NCBI RefSeq assembly: GCF_008831285.2
Contig: NC_045150.1
Coordinates: 3,238,001-3,298,000, forward strand
Length of the DNA: 60,000 nucleotides
DNA from: Nymphaea colorata
Lineage: Eukaryota > Streptophyta > Magnoliopsida > Nymphaeales > Nymphaeaceae
Reading direction: 5' to 3'
The position numbers were made by a program, and so were the translations under genes. Shown here one piece after another: positions 23,850-36,035 of the stretch (positions are counted from its first letter, which is position 1; each line of letters opens with the position of its first letter). The notes below the pieces were generated by a model. That model did not search any database, was not told the origin of the DNA, and saw only the letters and a program-made list of their open reading frames with translations.

Positions 23850-23850
23850 A

Positions 23851-24814
23851 ATGAGGACAATGGCAGATTGTGGAGTTGAAGAGAACGGTGATAGACAAAA
23901 GGTGAATGATGTCGTTCATGTTGATCCCAGCGGTACAGATCTGTTCCAGATGATGTCCAACCCTTTTTTTATTCACCATTCAGACAATCCTAGGAATGTC
24001 TTGGTCTTGCAGCATTTTAATGGGAAAAATTACAGAACATGGAGCAGAGCCATGTTGATGGCACTCTCAACAAAAAAAACAAAGTTGGTTTCATTGATGG
24101 TTTTATTAAGGAACCAGAAAAGGATGACCCGAGATATCATCTATGGGTTTTGTCTAACATATGATATTATCTTGGATCTTAAATTCAATCAACAAAGATA
24201 TTGTAGAGAGTGTCATATATTCAACTAATGCTAGAGAGGTCTGGGAAGATTTGCGAGAACGATTTACTCAAAGTCTCGCCCCTCGGATCTATCAAATGCA
24301 GAGTGCTATCAACCATTTACAACAAGATACTATGACTGTTGCATTATATTATACTAAATTAAACGCTCTTTGGGACAAGCTTAGTTCGTATTCTCTTATT
24401 CCCATGTGTTCTTTTATTCCCATGTGTTCTTGTGGGGCCATGAAATCATATTCGGAACAACTTCAAAGAGAATGTATTAACCAATTCCTAATAGGTCCCA
24501 ATGATTCTTATAATGCTGTGAAAGGTCAGATTTTACTTCTTTTACTTCTTAATCGTCTTCTTAATGTCAACAAAGTTTATGCGATGGTCCTCCAAGAAGA
24601 AAAGCAGCGTGAGACACAGTTTTTTGGTTCAGCTAGTGGGAGGGACTACAGCCGTGGCAGTCAAACAAAGTGAGCACGTTAAACAAACCAGTCATGATGC
24701 TAACTATGGTGGATTCATAGAAACAAAGGCGGATGCCAAAATCTGCCTGTTTGTAGCTACTATCGAGGAATTGGATGCATTAAAGAAAAGTGCTTCAAAC
24801 TCATTGGGTACTAT
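23851..24814 (+). pseudogene. copia gag, 5' part, broken
   Basis: The ATG at 23851 opens a frame with the N-terminal copia gag signature (LVLQHFNGKNYRTWSRAMLM, about 24,000-24,060). The frame is lost around 24,075-24,190, near an A8 run. The UBN2-like part (INKDIVESVIYSTNAREVWE DLRERFTQ; LYYTKLNALWDKL) continues in another frame at 24,161-24,673. A degenerate zinc-knuckle segment (about 24,749-24,800) follows in a third frame and lacks some expected Cys/His positions. The gag is then cut by the insertion at 24,815 and resumes at 31,438. A direct CCCATGTGTTCTT repeat at 24,400-24,430 is a small internal duplication. Confidence 0.9.
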
Positions 24815-25805
24815 TCGCATCCCAAAAAATTTTTAGTTTTTGGTTTTTTTGGAGTGCTCCAGAAAAATGAGGTTTGTTTTGAAAATATGAGAGAAAGGGG
24901 CTCGCCCATCGGTACGAGGATCAACTGTTCCCAGTGTCTTTACCGGGGGTAATCAATCCAAGGGCTACGTTTATTATTGATGTGTTTCATTTTAGCTTAA
25001 ACATCTTTTCACTCTATATGCGGTGTAGTGTTTGAGAAAATTTTGATTTTTCTTTTGAGAGTGTAAAATATTGTGAAATTCTTTATAAGTATTTAAAAAA
25101 CTTTGGAGATCCCTTTTTGAAGTCACTTTAGTATTCTGTTAAGACTTTAAGTAGGTTTGAGATTTTGCTCTAATTCGGTTACCATCTAGTTAAAGCTTCA
25201 TCTCCTATTGCTTAAGTTCTTTGGAGTGGTGCTTGTGATCGCAAGTGATATTAAGTAAGTGAGAATGCATAAATGTATTGATCCTATATGATTGAAAGAA
25301 AATAATTCATTTCTACCACAACATTCATCTAAAAACATTCATACCATAACATATATCTAAGATTTTTGTTTTCATAACCATCTTACATAAGAAGGAAAAA
25401 ATTTTGAAAATGAATTGGGGTTGTAGACCATCAAGCATAAATCCAAATTAGGTCATTACTTGAGTTTTGGTCTTGTGAAGTCAGTAAATGAAAATGATAT
25501 TGTAAAAAACACGAGTTCAAAAGAATGGAAAATAGAGACCTAATCAAAAGAGAAAGAGAAAGAGATTTTGAAGATCACTAAATGAGAGATTTTAGAAGAG
25601 AAAGAGGTACATATCTTTGTTTGTATTTTATATGTACATACATACATGCATATATGAATATGGGTATATATGTGTACACGTATGTATGTGAAAACTTTGA
25701 AAAATGAAATATTAACTTAAATATAGAGGAAAGAGAAGTTTTTGAAAGAGAGAGAGAGAAAGAGATAGAGAGAGATGCACATATATGTGTACATATTATC
25801 ACACA

Positions 25806-26142
25806 TGTAAGACCCACCATTTCATTTCCTTTTTCCTTAATTATGGAAAACGTTAATATGGGAAGAAATTATAAACGGTAGATTTAAATGACTATTAAAT
25901 ATAATTGAAACTCTCAATTTCATCATAAAGTGTCAGTTATGGAAAGAAATGATGATTTACTATCTGAAAAGATTAAAAGAAATGGGAAAGGAAACCGAAA
26001 GGCCGTTTCTTTTCTTGTGAGAAACTGAAAGAAATTCGTATGGCAATAAGGGAGGCCTTGTAGAGGGTTTACTTAACCCTGTTTTACAACAAATAATCAT
26101 TCTTTTTGCTGCAGCAATAGAGGAGAACGTCCAGCAAGAGAG

Positions 26143-26180
<38 letters not shown>

Positions 26181-28986
26181 CCTCATTTCTGCTCTCTTCT
26201 TGAACAAGATCGAAGTTGGTGGCTGCTGGGAAAGAACCAGAGGCATAAAGGTTGCTGACGTGAATTTATCTCAGATTTGAAAGGTATGGAAAGATTCGGC
26301 TAGAAATGTATCATGAATCCCTTGTATTTTTGACTGCTTATAAATATATATGCATATGGATCTATGTATTTATACGCCGAGATATGAATCCATGCATGAA
26401 GTGTTGTATAATGGAAATGATACACAGTGTTCCTAGTTCGAGTTATCTCTGACTTTCTAGAAATAAAGTATGCTAGATATATATATGTAGTGTAAGGCAT
26501 GATAATCCTAGTTGAGCTTTGAAATCCTCGGGTTCCTGTAACATGTTGTGTGTTTTCATTCAATCTGTGAGAAATTGAGACTACATCTGACCTTAAAAGA
26601 GAGCATGCATATATGAGATAAGGGCTGCATTAGAGAATTCCAAACCAACTATAGAAAAAGAAAAAAAAAATTATATACTAGAACCCTCACGAAGGGTCTG
26701 GCCACAGAAATTGCTATACCAAATGCAAGTGGGAAGACTCTACTGTCATCCCGAACCTAATACATCATCAAACGGAAACAAAATGGAGGCAGTCCGGGAT
26801 CTCGCTGACAGCCGGCAAGGTCTGCTCTGCTAGACATGCAGTGAACCTCAAATCAACAAACAAACAAGAGAGAGGGAAGGAAGTACCACAGCTCCCTTGG
26901 TGAGCAAAACCAGTCGCCCAACCGACTGAGAGAAAAAAAGTCATCTCTTTCGTGGTGGTAGCAGAGGTGATTTGGGGTAAATGAGGAACACGACATTGAA
27001 GTTGCAGGCTTCCTCCTGTCATTTCTCTATGATTGTCGGTTCATCCCCATTGCAGCAAAGGTGGAGACTGAGAAAGACACCATTGAAATACCGGGTTTTG
27101 GGAGGCTGTCTTCCTCACGATGGCCGTGCTGGAAGAATGAGAGCAGAGAGGCAGCGACGGCTGAAAGCATCAGACGGTCAGTAGGCACAATAGCGGAAAA
27201 ACACCAGATGGTCAGTAGGCGCAGTAGTGGAAAAATACGAACGCAGGATCTTGCAGGAGGAAGACAAGCTCTCTCCCACTTGTGCTGGTTCTCTTTTTGA
27301 AGGTTTGTGGAAGCTCCACTGCAGGAACAAGAAGAAGAGGGAGGTGCTACCGTGAGGAGAGAGAAAACCCAGCGAGAAAATGAGAAGAGAGCTAGTGTTT
27401 GACCGAATTTGTATCCATTTTGAAAATTTCAAAAAGGGTCCATCTTATTGGAAAAATTCTCAGAAAAAAGGTTACATTTTTTAGAAATTCATGTCACAAT
27501 GTTTTTGCTAAAAACATCTTCAAAAAGGGGTTTGTCAAAGTTATTTTCAATAAAAACCAGAGATTTCATACGAAATTGTGAAATAGTACCTTCCAAGTTC
27601 TCAAATTTTCCAATAAGGGGTTTTCATGAAGTTGTTTGCAATTTTGACGGGAAAACGATGTGTTGGTACCCTTAGTTTTATTTAAAATTTCAGACAAAGG
27701 ATTCTGAAAATAAATTTGGAAAAATAGAGGAAGAAAGTCACGTTCTAAGAATTTAAAATATAAATCTCTTGCTTCTAAGTGATGATTATATTATTATTTG
27801 AGATTTATGGACCTGATATTCCTTGTGTTGTTTCCTGGTTGTTCTACTTTGCTTTGTTTGCCATTAAGTTAAGTGAGAAATGACTTAACAGAGTGGTGGG
27901 GGAATATACTTGATACATATATTCTAGAGGTTGTCCCCACTCCTTAGAAATTGAAAGTGGCTGATTGGTTTTGTCTTGGGAACCATGCATAAGTTGGTTT
28001 TCGTGAGATTTATTAGACTATGTCTAATAATGGTAAACCCTCACTTTTGGATGTGTAGACGAAACATGGACTGTGTATACAATGGTACATGCGAGTGCGA
28101 GTATAAGCTTTGGTCTAGTATTTGGTTCTGTCCCGGGAGGTAGTGGTGCGCGTGAGCTACTGTAGTCGCACACTTCTCTGTCTGTGCTTAGATGGCCCAC
28201 AGGGTATTGGACGACATAAGGGCCCGAGATTTTGTTCTGTTTTGGTTGGAGAGCAAGGCGTCTCCTGGTCCCTCAACCCGGGTGCCTAGAGGGGCTGGTC
28301 TACTACTTCGGGTAACACCGGTGGTTGGACCCTGCTACTGCAGCGGTGATCGAGGATATCTCAGGAGGCTCTACTGCATGTTAACCTCGATCTGTTGGAT
28401 CGCCTGATGAAGATATGTTCTGTGTTACCTGTGAGTTGTGCCCACAGGGTTTTTTGTTGTTTGCTCGGCACGATGACCATAATCATTGTTATGATAGACC
28501 ACGGTTGGAAGTCTACGAATAATTGGAGGTTATGTACACTTCGTTCGTGATAATGAGATGTAACTCTAATGTGCATTAAGATTTGATGGCTTATGGCTGT
28601 TGACTATAAGGTCCTCATATGATTTTATGAATTTGTTTGACAAGACCAAATAGTACTTTGTTGGATCATGTTCCATTCATGGATGAATTTTTTCATAGTA
28701 AAAGGAATTTCGACCATTCCTTCTATCTCTACCAGTAGTTCTCAAGAATTCAGGGTTACTAGATCGACATCCCTAGTCTTATGATGGACGGACAATGGCA
28801 ATCTGGACACTGCATCGATTTTAGGTTTTGTGGTTAATTTAGTAGATTGAATCCAAGTATTTTATTATTGAAATAAATTAGAGTGTCTTTTAATATAGTT
28901 GGTTTTGGTCATGACTCAAGGTTGCTTTCATTATTATTATATAAAAACAAAAAAAAAAAAATTGTGCCAAAACTTGGGTCGTGACA
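25806..28986 (+). mobile_element. second long solo-LTR-like element nested inside the first (Tekay/chromovirus-type ends)
   Basis: It begins TGTAAGACCC (25806) and ends GGGTCGTGACA (28986), matching the inverted TGTxxxGACCC termini of plant Tekay/Del-type Ty3/gypsy LTRs. The flanks ACACA (25801-25805) and ATACA (28987-28991) match at 4 of 5 positions. The length of 3,181 bp fits the long LTRs of that lineage. There is no gag-pol inside and no second copy, so a solo LTR left by recombination is the simplest reading. The internal sequence is mixed, with a (GA)n tract near 26,152-26,178 and higher GC at 28.1-28.4 kb. Confidence 0.65.
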
Positions 28987-29734
28987 ATACAAACACATAT
29001 ATAAAAGTTTATAAAAGAGGGTATTGATTACAAGAGAAAGAGAGTTTTTAGAGGGAAAGAAATAGAGGAATGTATCTATCTATCTATCTATATATCTATA
29101 TATATATGTAAAAGAAATTTGTATGAGAAGACATTTAACTTGAAAAGATAAATAAAATATTCTAGAGAGAGAAAATAGAACATGTCTACATGCATTCATG
29201 TATATGTGAAAATTTGTAAAATAGAATATAGAAACATAGAGAGAGAAGAATGAAGAAATCATCATGTGCATATATATATATAGATAACATGTATATACAT
29301 ATGTGTCTTCAAGAGATTAAAAGTGACTTAAAACATGAAACTTCAAGTTTGATGTAAGATGGTGGGGGCTAAGTCTCCAAAGCCACATTAAAAAGGGTTC
29401 TTTGGAAAATATTTTGGAAACCATGATCTCAAATATTTTTATATATAAACATAAAACATAGTTATTTCATTTGTTACAAGAGAATATGTTTCTTCCACCG
29501 TTGGGTATGGAAGAAAACCAAACAACATGATACAATGCTCATTAGGGTTTCTAGTCGGATGATTATAAAAATGCATATTAACATGTATACATTCGTGAGG
29601 GTTTTTCCCGGGTTGGACAAGCCACAACCTCAAAAATTAACATAAAAATAAAGAGTCTCAAACCACACTCTCATTATCACCGTGCATTCACATACAAATA
29701 AAAAATCAAACAACTATGTATAGATAATATCTTA

Positions 29735-30430
29735 AAACAAAACAAGATTCAAGAAAAGAGGAAACATGGTTCAATCATGAAATGAAACATTATGTCATCT
29801 TCTGATGCTCCTGTTGCACTCAAGCATAGCTCCTTGACTCCAAAATAGAGGTTTGAGAGTTATCTCATATGGCCATGGGGAGATGAAGAAGAGAGGAAAT
29901 AAGGTAACAACAACAAGACTACTTAAGAAAAGAAATAACATGATTTAATCATAAAATGAAAGATTACTTCACCTTTTCATTCTCCTGGTGCACTCGAGCA
30001 TAGCTCATTGACTCTAAAATAGAGGTTTGAAAGTTATCTCGTATAGCCATGGGGAGATGAAGAAGAGAGGAAATAAGGTAACAACAACAAATCTATTCAA
30101 CTAAAGAAATAGCATAATTTAATCATAAAATGAAATATTGCTTCACCTTTTCATGCTCTCTGTGCACTCAAGAATAGCTTCTTAACTCTAAAATAAAGAT
30201 TTGAAGATTATCTTATATGGTCATGAAGGAATGAATGATGGAATAAACAAGAGAACCAAAACAAGACTATATTCAAGAAAAGCGAATATGATTTAATCAT
30301 AAAATGAAATATCATCTCCTCTTCTCATGCTATCAGTGCACTCGAGCATAACTTCTTGACTTTAAGATAGAGATTTGAGAGCTATCTCATATGACCAAGG
30401 AGAAATAAAGAAGAGAGAAAACAAAAAATG
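29735..30430. repeat. tandem array, four ~175-bp units, inside the minus-strand LTR
   Basis: Four diverged units each contain AT(T/G)(T/G)(A/T)ATCAT(G/A)AAATGAAA, TGCACTC(A/G)AG(C/A)ATA and GACT(C/T)(T/C)AAAATAGAG-like blocks, ending in AAGAAGAGAG(G)AAA. Units 1 and 2 are closest (shared GCCATGGGGAGATGAAGAAG). The array lies downstream of the minus-strand TATA box, so it would be in the transcribed R/U5 part of the LTR. Confidence 0.85.
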
Positions 30431-30710
30431 GAATGAGATGTTGATTACATATCTCTAATGAGAACGACTTTAGGGAAAATGAACACCTTAACTTGGAATG
30501 ATCCTAGATCATCTTGAGTGAAGCTCCAAGATGATGAAGAGGATGCCTCCAAGAAAGCTGTAGCTTGATGAAGTTTGCTCCAAGTTGGATAAGAAGAAGA
30601 AGAATGAAAAGAAAAGAGGAAGAGGGAAATAGAGGAAGAGAGCACATGGAAAATCTCTAAGTCTTCAAGTGAGAATGTAGCTCATACCCAAGAGAGAAGA
30701 TTGTGAGGGT

Positions 30711-30717
30711 ATTTATA
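30711..30717 (-). promoter_or_regulatory. TATA box of the minus-strand LTR
   Basis: TATAAAT on the minus strand within CTCTATAAATACCCTCAC. It is followed by a CT-rich, transcribed-looking leader. The position fits the U3/R border of the LTR-like element at 24815-31432. Confidence 0.55.
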
Positions 30718-30863
30718 GAGAGTTTTGGTGCCAAAACTCAAAATTTGATTTTTTTTTATTTCACAACATTTTCACGTGAATTTCAAATAATTTTGGGATT
30801 GGCCATTAGCCCGCAAATACCACTTTGGGCTGTCGGTAGGGCTATTGCCCACCCAAAAAAAGA

Positions 30864-30903
30864 GGGGGGGGTGGGGGGTGGGGGGGGGGGGGGTGTGCGG
30901 GGG
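30864..30903 (+). repeat. poly-G tract, potential G-quadruplex
   Basis: Runs of 8, 6, 15 and 5 G separated by T or TGTGC on the plus strand. It lies about 150 bp upstream of the minus-strand LTR TATA box, where the sense strand is C-rich. Confidence 0.9.
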
Positions 30904-31437
30904 TTTGCTGCATTGTTGCAGGCCCCTGCCCGGGCGCTGTTGTGCACCAGGCATTGGGAACGCGATCATTTCCGCGTGTGCGTGACGCGAGGTCGCGTGC
31001 TCATGCGCGTTGCTAGCGACACTCGATCTCCCGTTGCATGATGCACGATGGATTTTTTTTACTTTTTATGAAATAAGTGTTTTTCGTATAAAAGCATATT
31101 TTTTTTTAATTTATTTAAAAAGTATAGAAAACTGTTTTTTTCTATTACAAAAGAGTAGTCATCTTCGTTTTAAGCTTCAAAGCATATTTTGGTGCGAGGA
31201 CGAAGTGTAAAATAAGGGAGAGGTCTGTGCACGCGTATGCGGCGCTTATAGCGTTAGACTTTGTTGTTTTTGAACTCGATTTTTGACTTTGAGTAACGAA
31301 ATGCTTGATTTGGATTTAATTTTAGGTTTTGGATCTGAGAGTTGGATTTTAGATTTGAATCTTGCATCTAAAATTGGATTTTGTGCTTGGGTAAAATAAC
31401 GTAGTCTTTTGAAAAAATTTGGGGTGATTACAAGTAT

Positions 31438-34400
31438 CCTCCAGGACATCGCTTCTATGATCCTAATTTTAAACCACCAATTGCAGCTAATGTGTCTCAA
31501 AGGAACAATACATTTGATGCTAAATCGACTCCCTTTGATGGTGTTGGGGGTCTAGCTTGTGGAGGACTAGATACTAAAGGTTTTGCTCCAGCACTTACAC
31601 TTGAAGAATACCACAAATTGCTGTCCTTGGTGAAAAACCAGCGGACCAATATCAACTTTGCAGGTAATGTAGTTCATGGAGGTAATGTATGTTCTATTAA
31701 TACTCAACCTCGTACTTGGAATATTGATTCGGGATCGAGTCGCCATATATGTGCTGATGAAAATATGCTCCAAAGCTTAAAATCATGCAATCTTCCCGTG
31801 ACATTACCAAATGAAAAAACAATTCCAGTTCATCAGGCAGGTAAACTATCATAGCCTTTGTTTGAAGCTAATGATGTATTATGCATTCCATCTTTTAAAG
31901 TTAATTTACTTTCAGTTAGTGAATTAACTAAAAATTTAAATTGTTCCATAACTTTTCTACCTAATCATTGTATCCTGGAATCGAAGATGACGATTGGGCA
32001 GGGTAAGGTGAAAGGAGAACTATACGTTCTTCAACAAAAACCACCATTTGTTCAAGCTTGTCTTGCAATTTCTACTCATGAACTTTGGCATAAAAGATTA
32101 GGTCACGTTTCACATTCTTGCTTAAAGCTAGTGAACAATTATTTAGATTTAAACTTTGACTTGAATGATGATTATGTTTGTGATGCTTGTCATCGAGCAA
32201 AACAAACTCGACTTAAGTTTATTTTGAGGGAAATATCTATGATGTATCATTTTGATTTAATTCATTGTGATATTTGGGGCCGTATGCCCAATCCACTATT
32301 TCTGGTGCACATTATTTTCTTAACATTGTAGGTGATTACTCTCGTGCCACTTGGATTTTCTTAATGAGGCATAAATATGAAACCTTGCAACTTATCAATT
32401 TTTTTTTTGCTTTGATTAAAACATAGTTTAATTGCATTTTTGTGGTGAATGTGCTTTGACAACCACTTATCTAATTAATCGCATACCATCATCAAAACTA
32501 AATGAAAATCCCCATTTAAAATATTATTTGGCAAAAAACCAAAGATCAAACATCTTAGAGTTTTTGGATCCTTATGTTATGCCACAAATACATGCCAAAA
32601 CAAAAACAAATTCGAGTCTATAGCGATTAAGTGCATTTTCATTGGGTACCCTGAAGGACAAAAAGCTTATAAACTGTATGATCTTGAGACACACAAGGTG
32701 TTTGTTAGTCGTGATGTAATGTTTCATGAAAATATTTTTCCTTTTCAAAATAAAAAATTTGGTGAAAAATGTATTGCTTTACCCATTCCATATGATCTAG
32801 ACATCTATCCTACACAGGCTACAAGGAATGACACGTCCATTACTAGCCCCCTTAATCTAGAACAAATTGATCTAGAAACCAATGAACCCACACAAGAACG
32901 ACATGTACAAGTCGATCAAACAGATGAGAAGCGCATAGATATAAATGAACCAAACCTATCTTCGTTTGATCCAGATTCAGATCCAGATCCATCTTTAGTA
33001 TCTGGGAGATCTACCCTTGTAAGAGAACCTACGGTATGGTTAAAAGATTTCCAATGTTCGCTACTTACCTCACCCTCAGCCAATGACATCTCCAAATCAG
33101 GTTAACAAGAAGGAACAAGGTATCCTATAAGAAAATTTATTTCTTTTCATCGCTTCCATAATAATCATTTTGCGTTTCTCACATCTCTTGTTTCCAAGTC
33201 TGAGCCGTAAACCTTTGAAGAAGAAGCTCAACATAAGGAATGAAGAGATGCCATGGATAGTGAAATTCGTGCCTTACAAGAAAACAAGACTTGGACTATT
33301 ATTTCACTTCCAATCGGGGTAAAACCAATCGAGTGCAAGTGGGTTTACAAGATTAAACTAAAATCAGATGGACCTATAGAATGTTACAAGGCTAGGCTGG
33401 TGGCCAAAGGATACACTCAACAAGAGGGATTGGACTATAATGAAACTTTCGTTCCGGTCGCAAAAAATTATCACGGTACGTACTCTTTTTACTATAGCAA
33501 CTAATCAAGATTGGATCATGTGCTAAATGGACGTCAATAATGCTTTTCTACATGGCAACTTGCATGAGGAAGTTTACATGAAAATACCTCAATAGTATGT
33601 CAAAGAGAGGAAGAATCATGTATGTAAATTACATAAATCTCTTTACGGTTTAAAACAATCTCCAAGAAATTGGTTTCATAAGCTTTCAATTGCTCTGGAA
33701 GAGTATCACTCACTTTTCACATTCGAGTGTGATAAAACTTTTCTTGCCATTCTTGTATACGTTGATGACTTGATAATTGCAGGAAATGTGAAGGATGCAA
33801 TTTTGATAACTTCAAATCATTTCTATGTAAAAAATTATACATGAAAGACTTAGGCAAACCTAAATATTTTTTGAGAATTGAAATTGACCATTCTTCAAAA
33901 GGTATATATCTCTCACAACAAAAATATGCTTTAAATATTATTCATGAAACAGGTCTCTTGGAAGCAAAACCAGCAGAAACCCCAATGAAACAAAAACATG
34001 GGTTGGACGAAGATCATGGAGACTACATAAAGGATCCAACACAATATCGCCGGCTTATTGAGAGATTAATCTATCTCAGCATTACATGCCTAGATATACA
34101 ATATGTCGTACACGTCCTAAGCAGGTTCATGCAACAACCACGCATACCTCACCTACAAGTGGCATTTCGAGTGATTCGATATCTCAAGAAAAATCCAGGC
34201 CAAAGCATCCTAATGAGTAAAGAGAATAATATGTAGTTAAGTGTCTTTTGTAATTCAGATTGGGCTACCTACCAACAAATGCAACGATCTGTCACTGGTA
34301 ATTGTGTGTTTATTGGCCCAGTTCCCATATTTTGGAAGTCAAAGAAACAACAAACGGTATCACGATCCTCTGCTGAAGCTGAATATAGATCCATGGCTAA

Positions 34401-34716
34401 TGTGGTATGCGAAATAACATGGTTAACATATTTATTGAATGACTTTGGAGTTAGTCAACTACATCCAGTAACGATTTTCTGTGACAATCAAGCAGCATTA
34501 CATATAGCTGCAAATCCAGTTTTCCATGAGTGTATGAAACATATTAAACTAGATTGTCACATCATACGAGAAAAATTGCTTCAGGGGACAATACACACAT
34601 GCTACATCCGAAGCAAAGACCAACTGACAGACTTATTTACTAAAGCATTAGGAAAAGAAAGCTTTATTCATCTATTGTTCAAACTTGGTGTCATCAATCT
34701 TTACACACCTGCTTGA
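31438..34716 (+). pseudogene. copia gag 3' part and pol, broken
   Basis: Gag resumes at YPPGHRFYDPNFKPP (31438 on). Protease: WNIDSGSSRHIC near 31,718-31,753. GAG-pre-integrase: LWHKRLGH near 32,084-32,107 and CDACHRAKQTR near 32,180-32,212, the integrase zinc module. The core begins DLIHCDIWG and DYSR (near 32,335). Then most of the catalytic core, including the region of the third acidic residue, is missing before LTTTYLINR near 32,456. RT (RVT_2) runs from [14 protein letters not shown] (33253) through [15 protein letters not shown] and frameshifts near 33,465, with in-frame stops. YVDD lies near 33,758. RNase H (SAEAEYRSM; CDNQAALHIAANPVF) ends at TGA 34716. At least five frame breaks; not functional. 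Confidence 0.95.
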
Positions 34717-34724
34717 AGGGGGAG
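34715..34724 (+). promoter_or_regulatory. polypurine tract
   Basis: GAAGGGGGAG directly precedes the 3' LTR, the expected primer for second-strand synthesis. Confidence 0.93.
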
Positions 34725-34999
34725 TGTTAAAGGAAACAATTCAACGTTCACCTCAATGGCCATTCATCTCAACGTCCACCTCAACGTTCATCTCAATGCT
34801 CTCCACCTCAACTTGCCTTAAATATCAAATTTATTTTAGAAAACTTTGTTATGTGAAGGAAGGAGAGCTCGCTCCTTACCGTTGTAAAGCTATTGTATAT
34901 AATGTCTTGATTTTTAAATAAAGGTATAACCTTTCCATTGATAATATTCCTTTCTTGTTCTTCTTTAACGTGTCATCCCTCATGAGAAAAAAATTCACA
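34725..34999 (+). repeat. 3' LTR of the copia element
   Basis: 275 bp, TGTTAAAGG…TTCACA, followed by target duplication AATTA (35000-35004). It differs from the 5' LTR at about 12 sites plus two 1-base indels. Confidence 0.97.
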
Positions 35000-35923
35000 A
35001 ATTAGTTGAAATACATATGGCCCACACTAACTCTAGATTCTGGGAGGAGACGTGGGCTTTTGCTATCACTCGGATGGTGGGATTCTCCTCCTGCTCTCCA
35101 AAGACTAGCTTATTGTGTGTGATATACATTCTCAGTTTGGTTTATGAATGCCCATCCCATATATAACTTTTTCAAATGGACATGGAAGAATTTCACCATA
35201 AACACGTCGTCCTTTCTCATGTTTCTGTATAAAGAGAAGCCAAATTGAAAAAGTTGCAGTAAGTGTTGAACTTTTTCTTTATCCTGGTGGAATCATCATG
35301 GACAAAGGGCAATCTAAATGACTTCTTCCACTGTTATTTGAAATGACCTTAGTTCAAATCAAATCTATGGAGATGCATTGATCATGCTGCAATAATGGAG
35401 ATACATTTATTCTCTACAGAAAAAGAGGACCTCAAAGGTTTTAACAGGAAGCCCACAAAAGTAAAGGTGGTGCAACACCTGCACAGTGTTGACTTCTTTA
35501 CCATTTTTATTTTCTAAATGATATACTCTGATAGATTTATTCCTGTATAATTTAGTTAACGACAAGACATAACTTGAAATATTTTCATACTTCAACATTT
35601 ATATGTGCTTATTCTAAAATGGCATATAATGCATCTAATTATACCCGGCAACATAAAGCATTATAATCAGAAGCCATCATAGTTTAGTGATACAAGGATT
35701 TTCTCTTTAAGCAAACAATAAACATCCAATATGTATTTGATTGTCAAAACACTCATTCGTTGTGAATCTAAGTCATATTTAATCCATCATCGCCGCTTCT
35801 AAAGTTTACCTCTCTCTCTCTCTTTCTCTTTTTCTATATATATATTATGGTAAAACATATAGTGCTTGAGATCTAAGTAAGGGGACATATTAAAAAGAAA
35901 CATAATGTAATTTGGAGAAATGA

Positions 35924-36035
<112 letters not shown>

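Larger units (their letters stand above)
24815..31432 (-). mobile_element. long solo-LTR-like element nested in copia gag (minus orientation)
   Basis: On the minus strand the element starts TGTAATCACCCCAAATTTTT (from 31432) and ends AATTTTTTGGGATGCGA (24815), the ends being imperfect inverted copies. It is flanked by ACTAT (24810-24814) and AGTAT (31433-31437), a 4/5 match. Removing the insert and one flank copy restores the copia gag reading across the junction. Excluding the inner insertion it is about 3.4 kb. On the minus strand a TATAAAT box lies near 30717-30711, about 715 nt from the 5' end, as expected for U3. No gag or pol was seen and no second LTR copy. It is either a solo LTR of a long-LTR gypsy-type family or a non-coding LARD-like element. 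Confidence 0.7.
23563..34999 (+). mobile_element. Ty1/copia LTR retrotransposon, defective, with nested insertions
   Basis: The 275-bp LTRs (23563-23837, 34725-34999) begin TGT(C/T)AAAGG and end TTCACA, with identical 5-bp AATTA target duplications (23558-23562, 35000-35004). A methionine-tRNA-type primer site directly follows the 5' LTR and a polypurine tract precedes the 3' LTR. Domain order is gag, protease, integrase, RT, RNase H, as in copia. Without the inserted 6.6 kb the element is about 4.8 kb, normal for the group. By hand alignment the LTRs differ by about 12 substitutions (10 transitions) and two 1-base indels, so the insertion is not recent. Frameshifts, stops and an integrase deletion make it non-autonomous. 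Confidence 0.97.
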
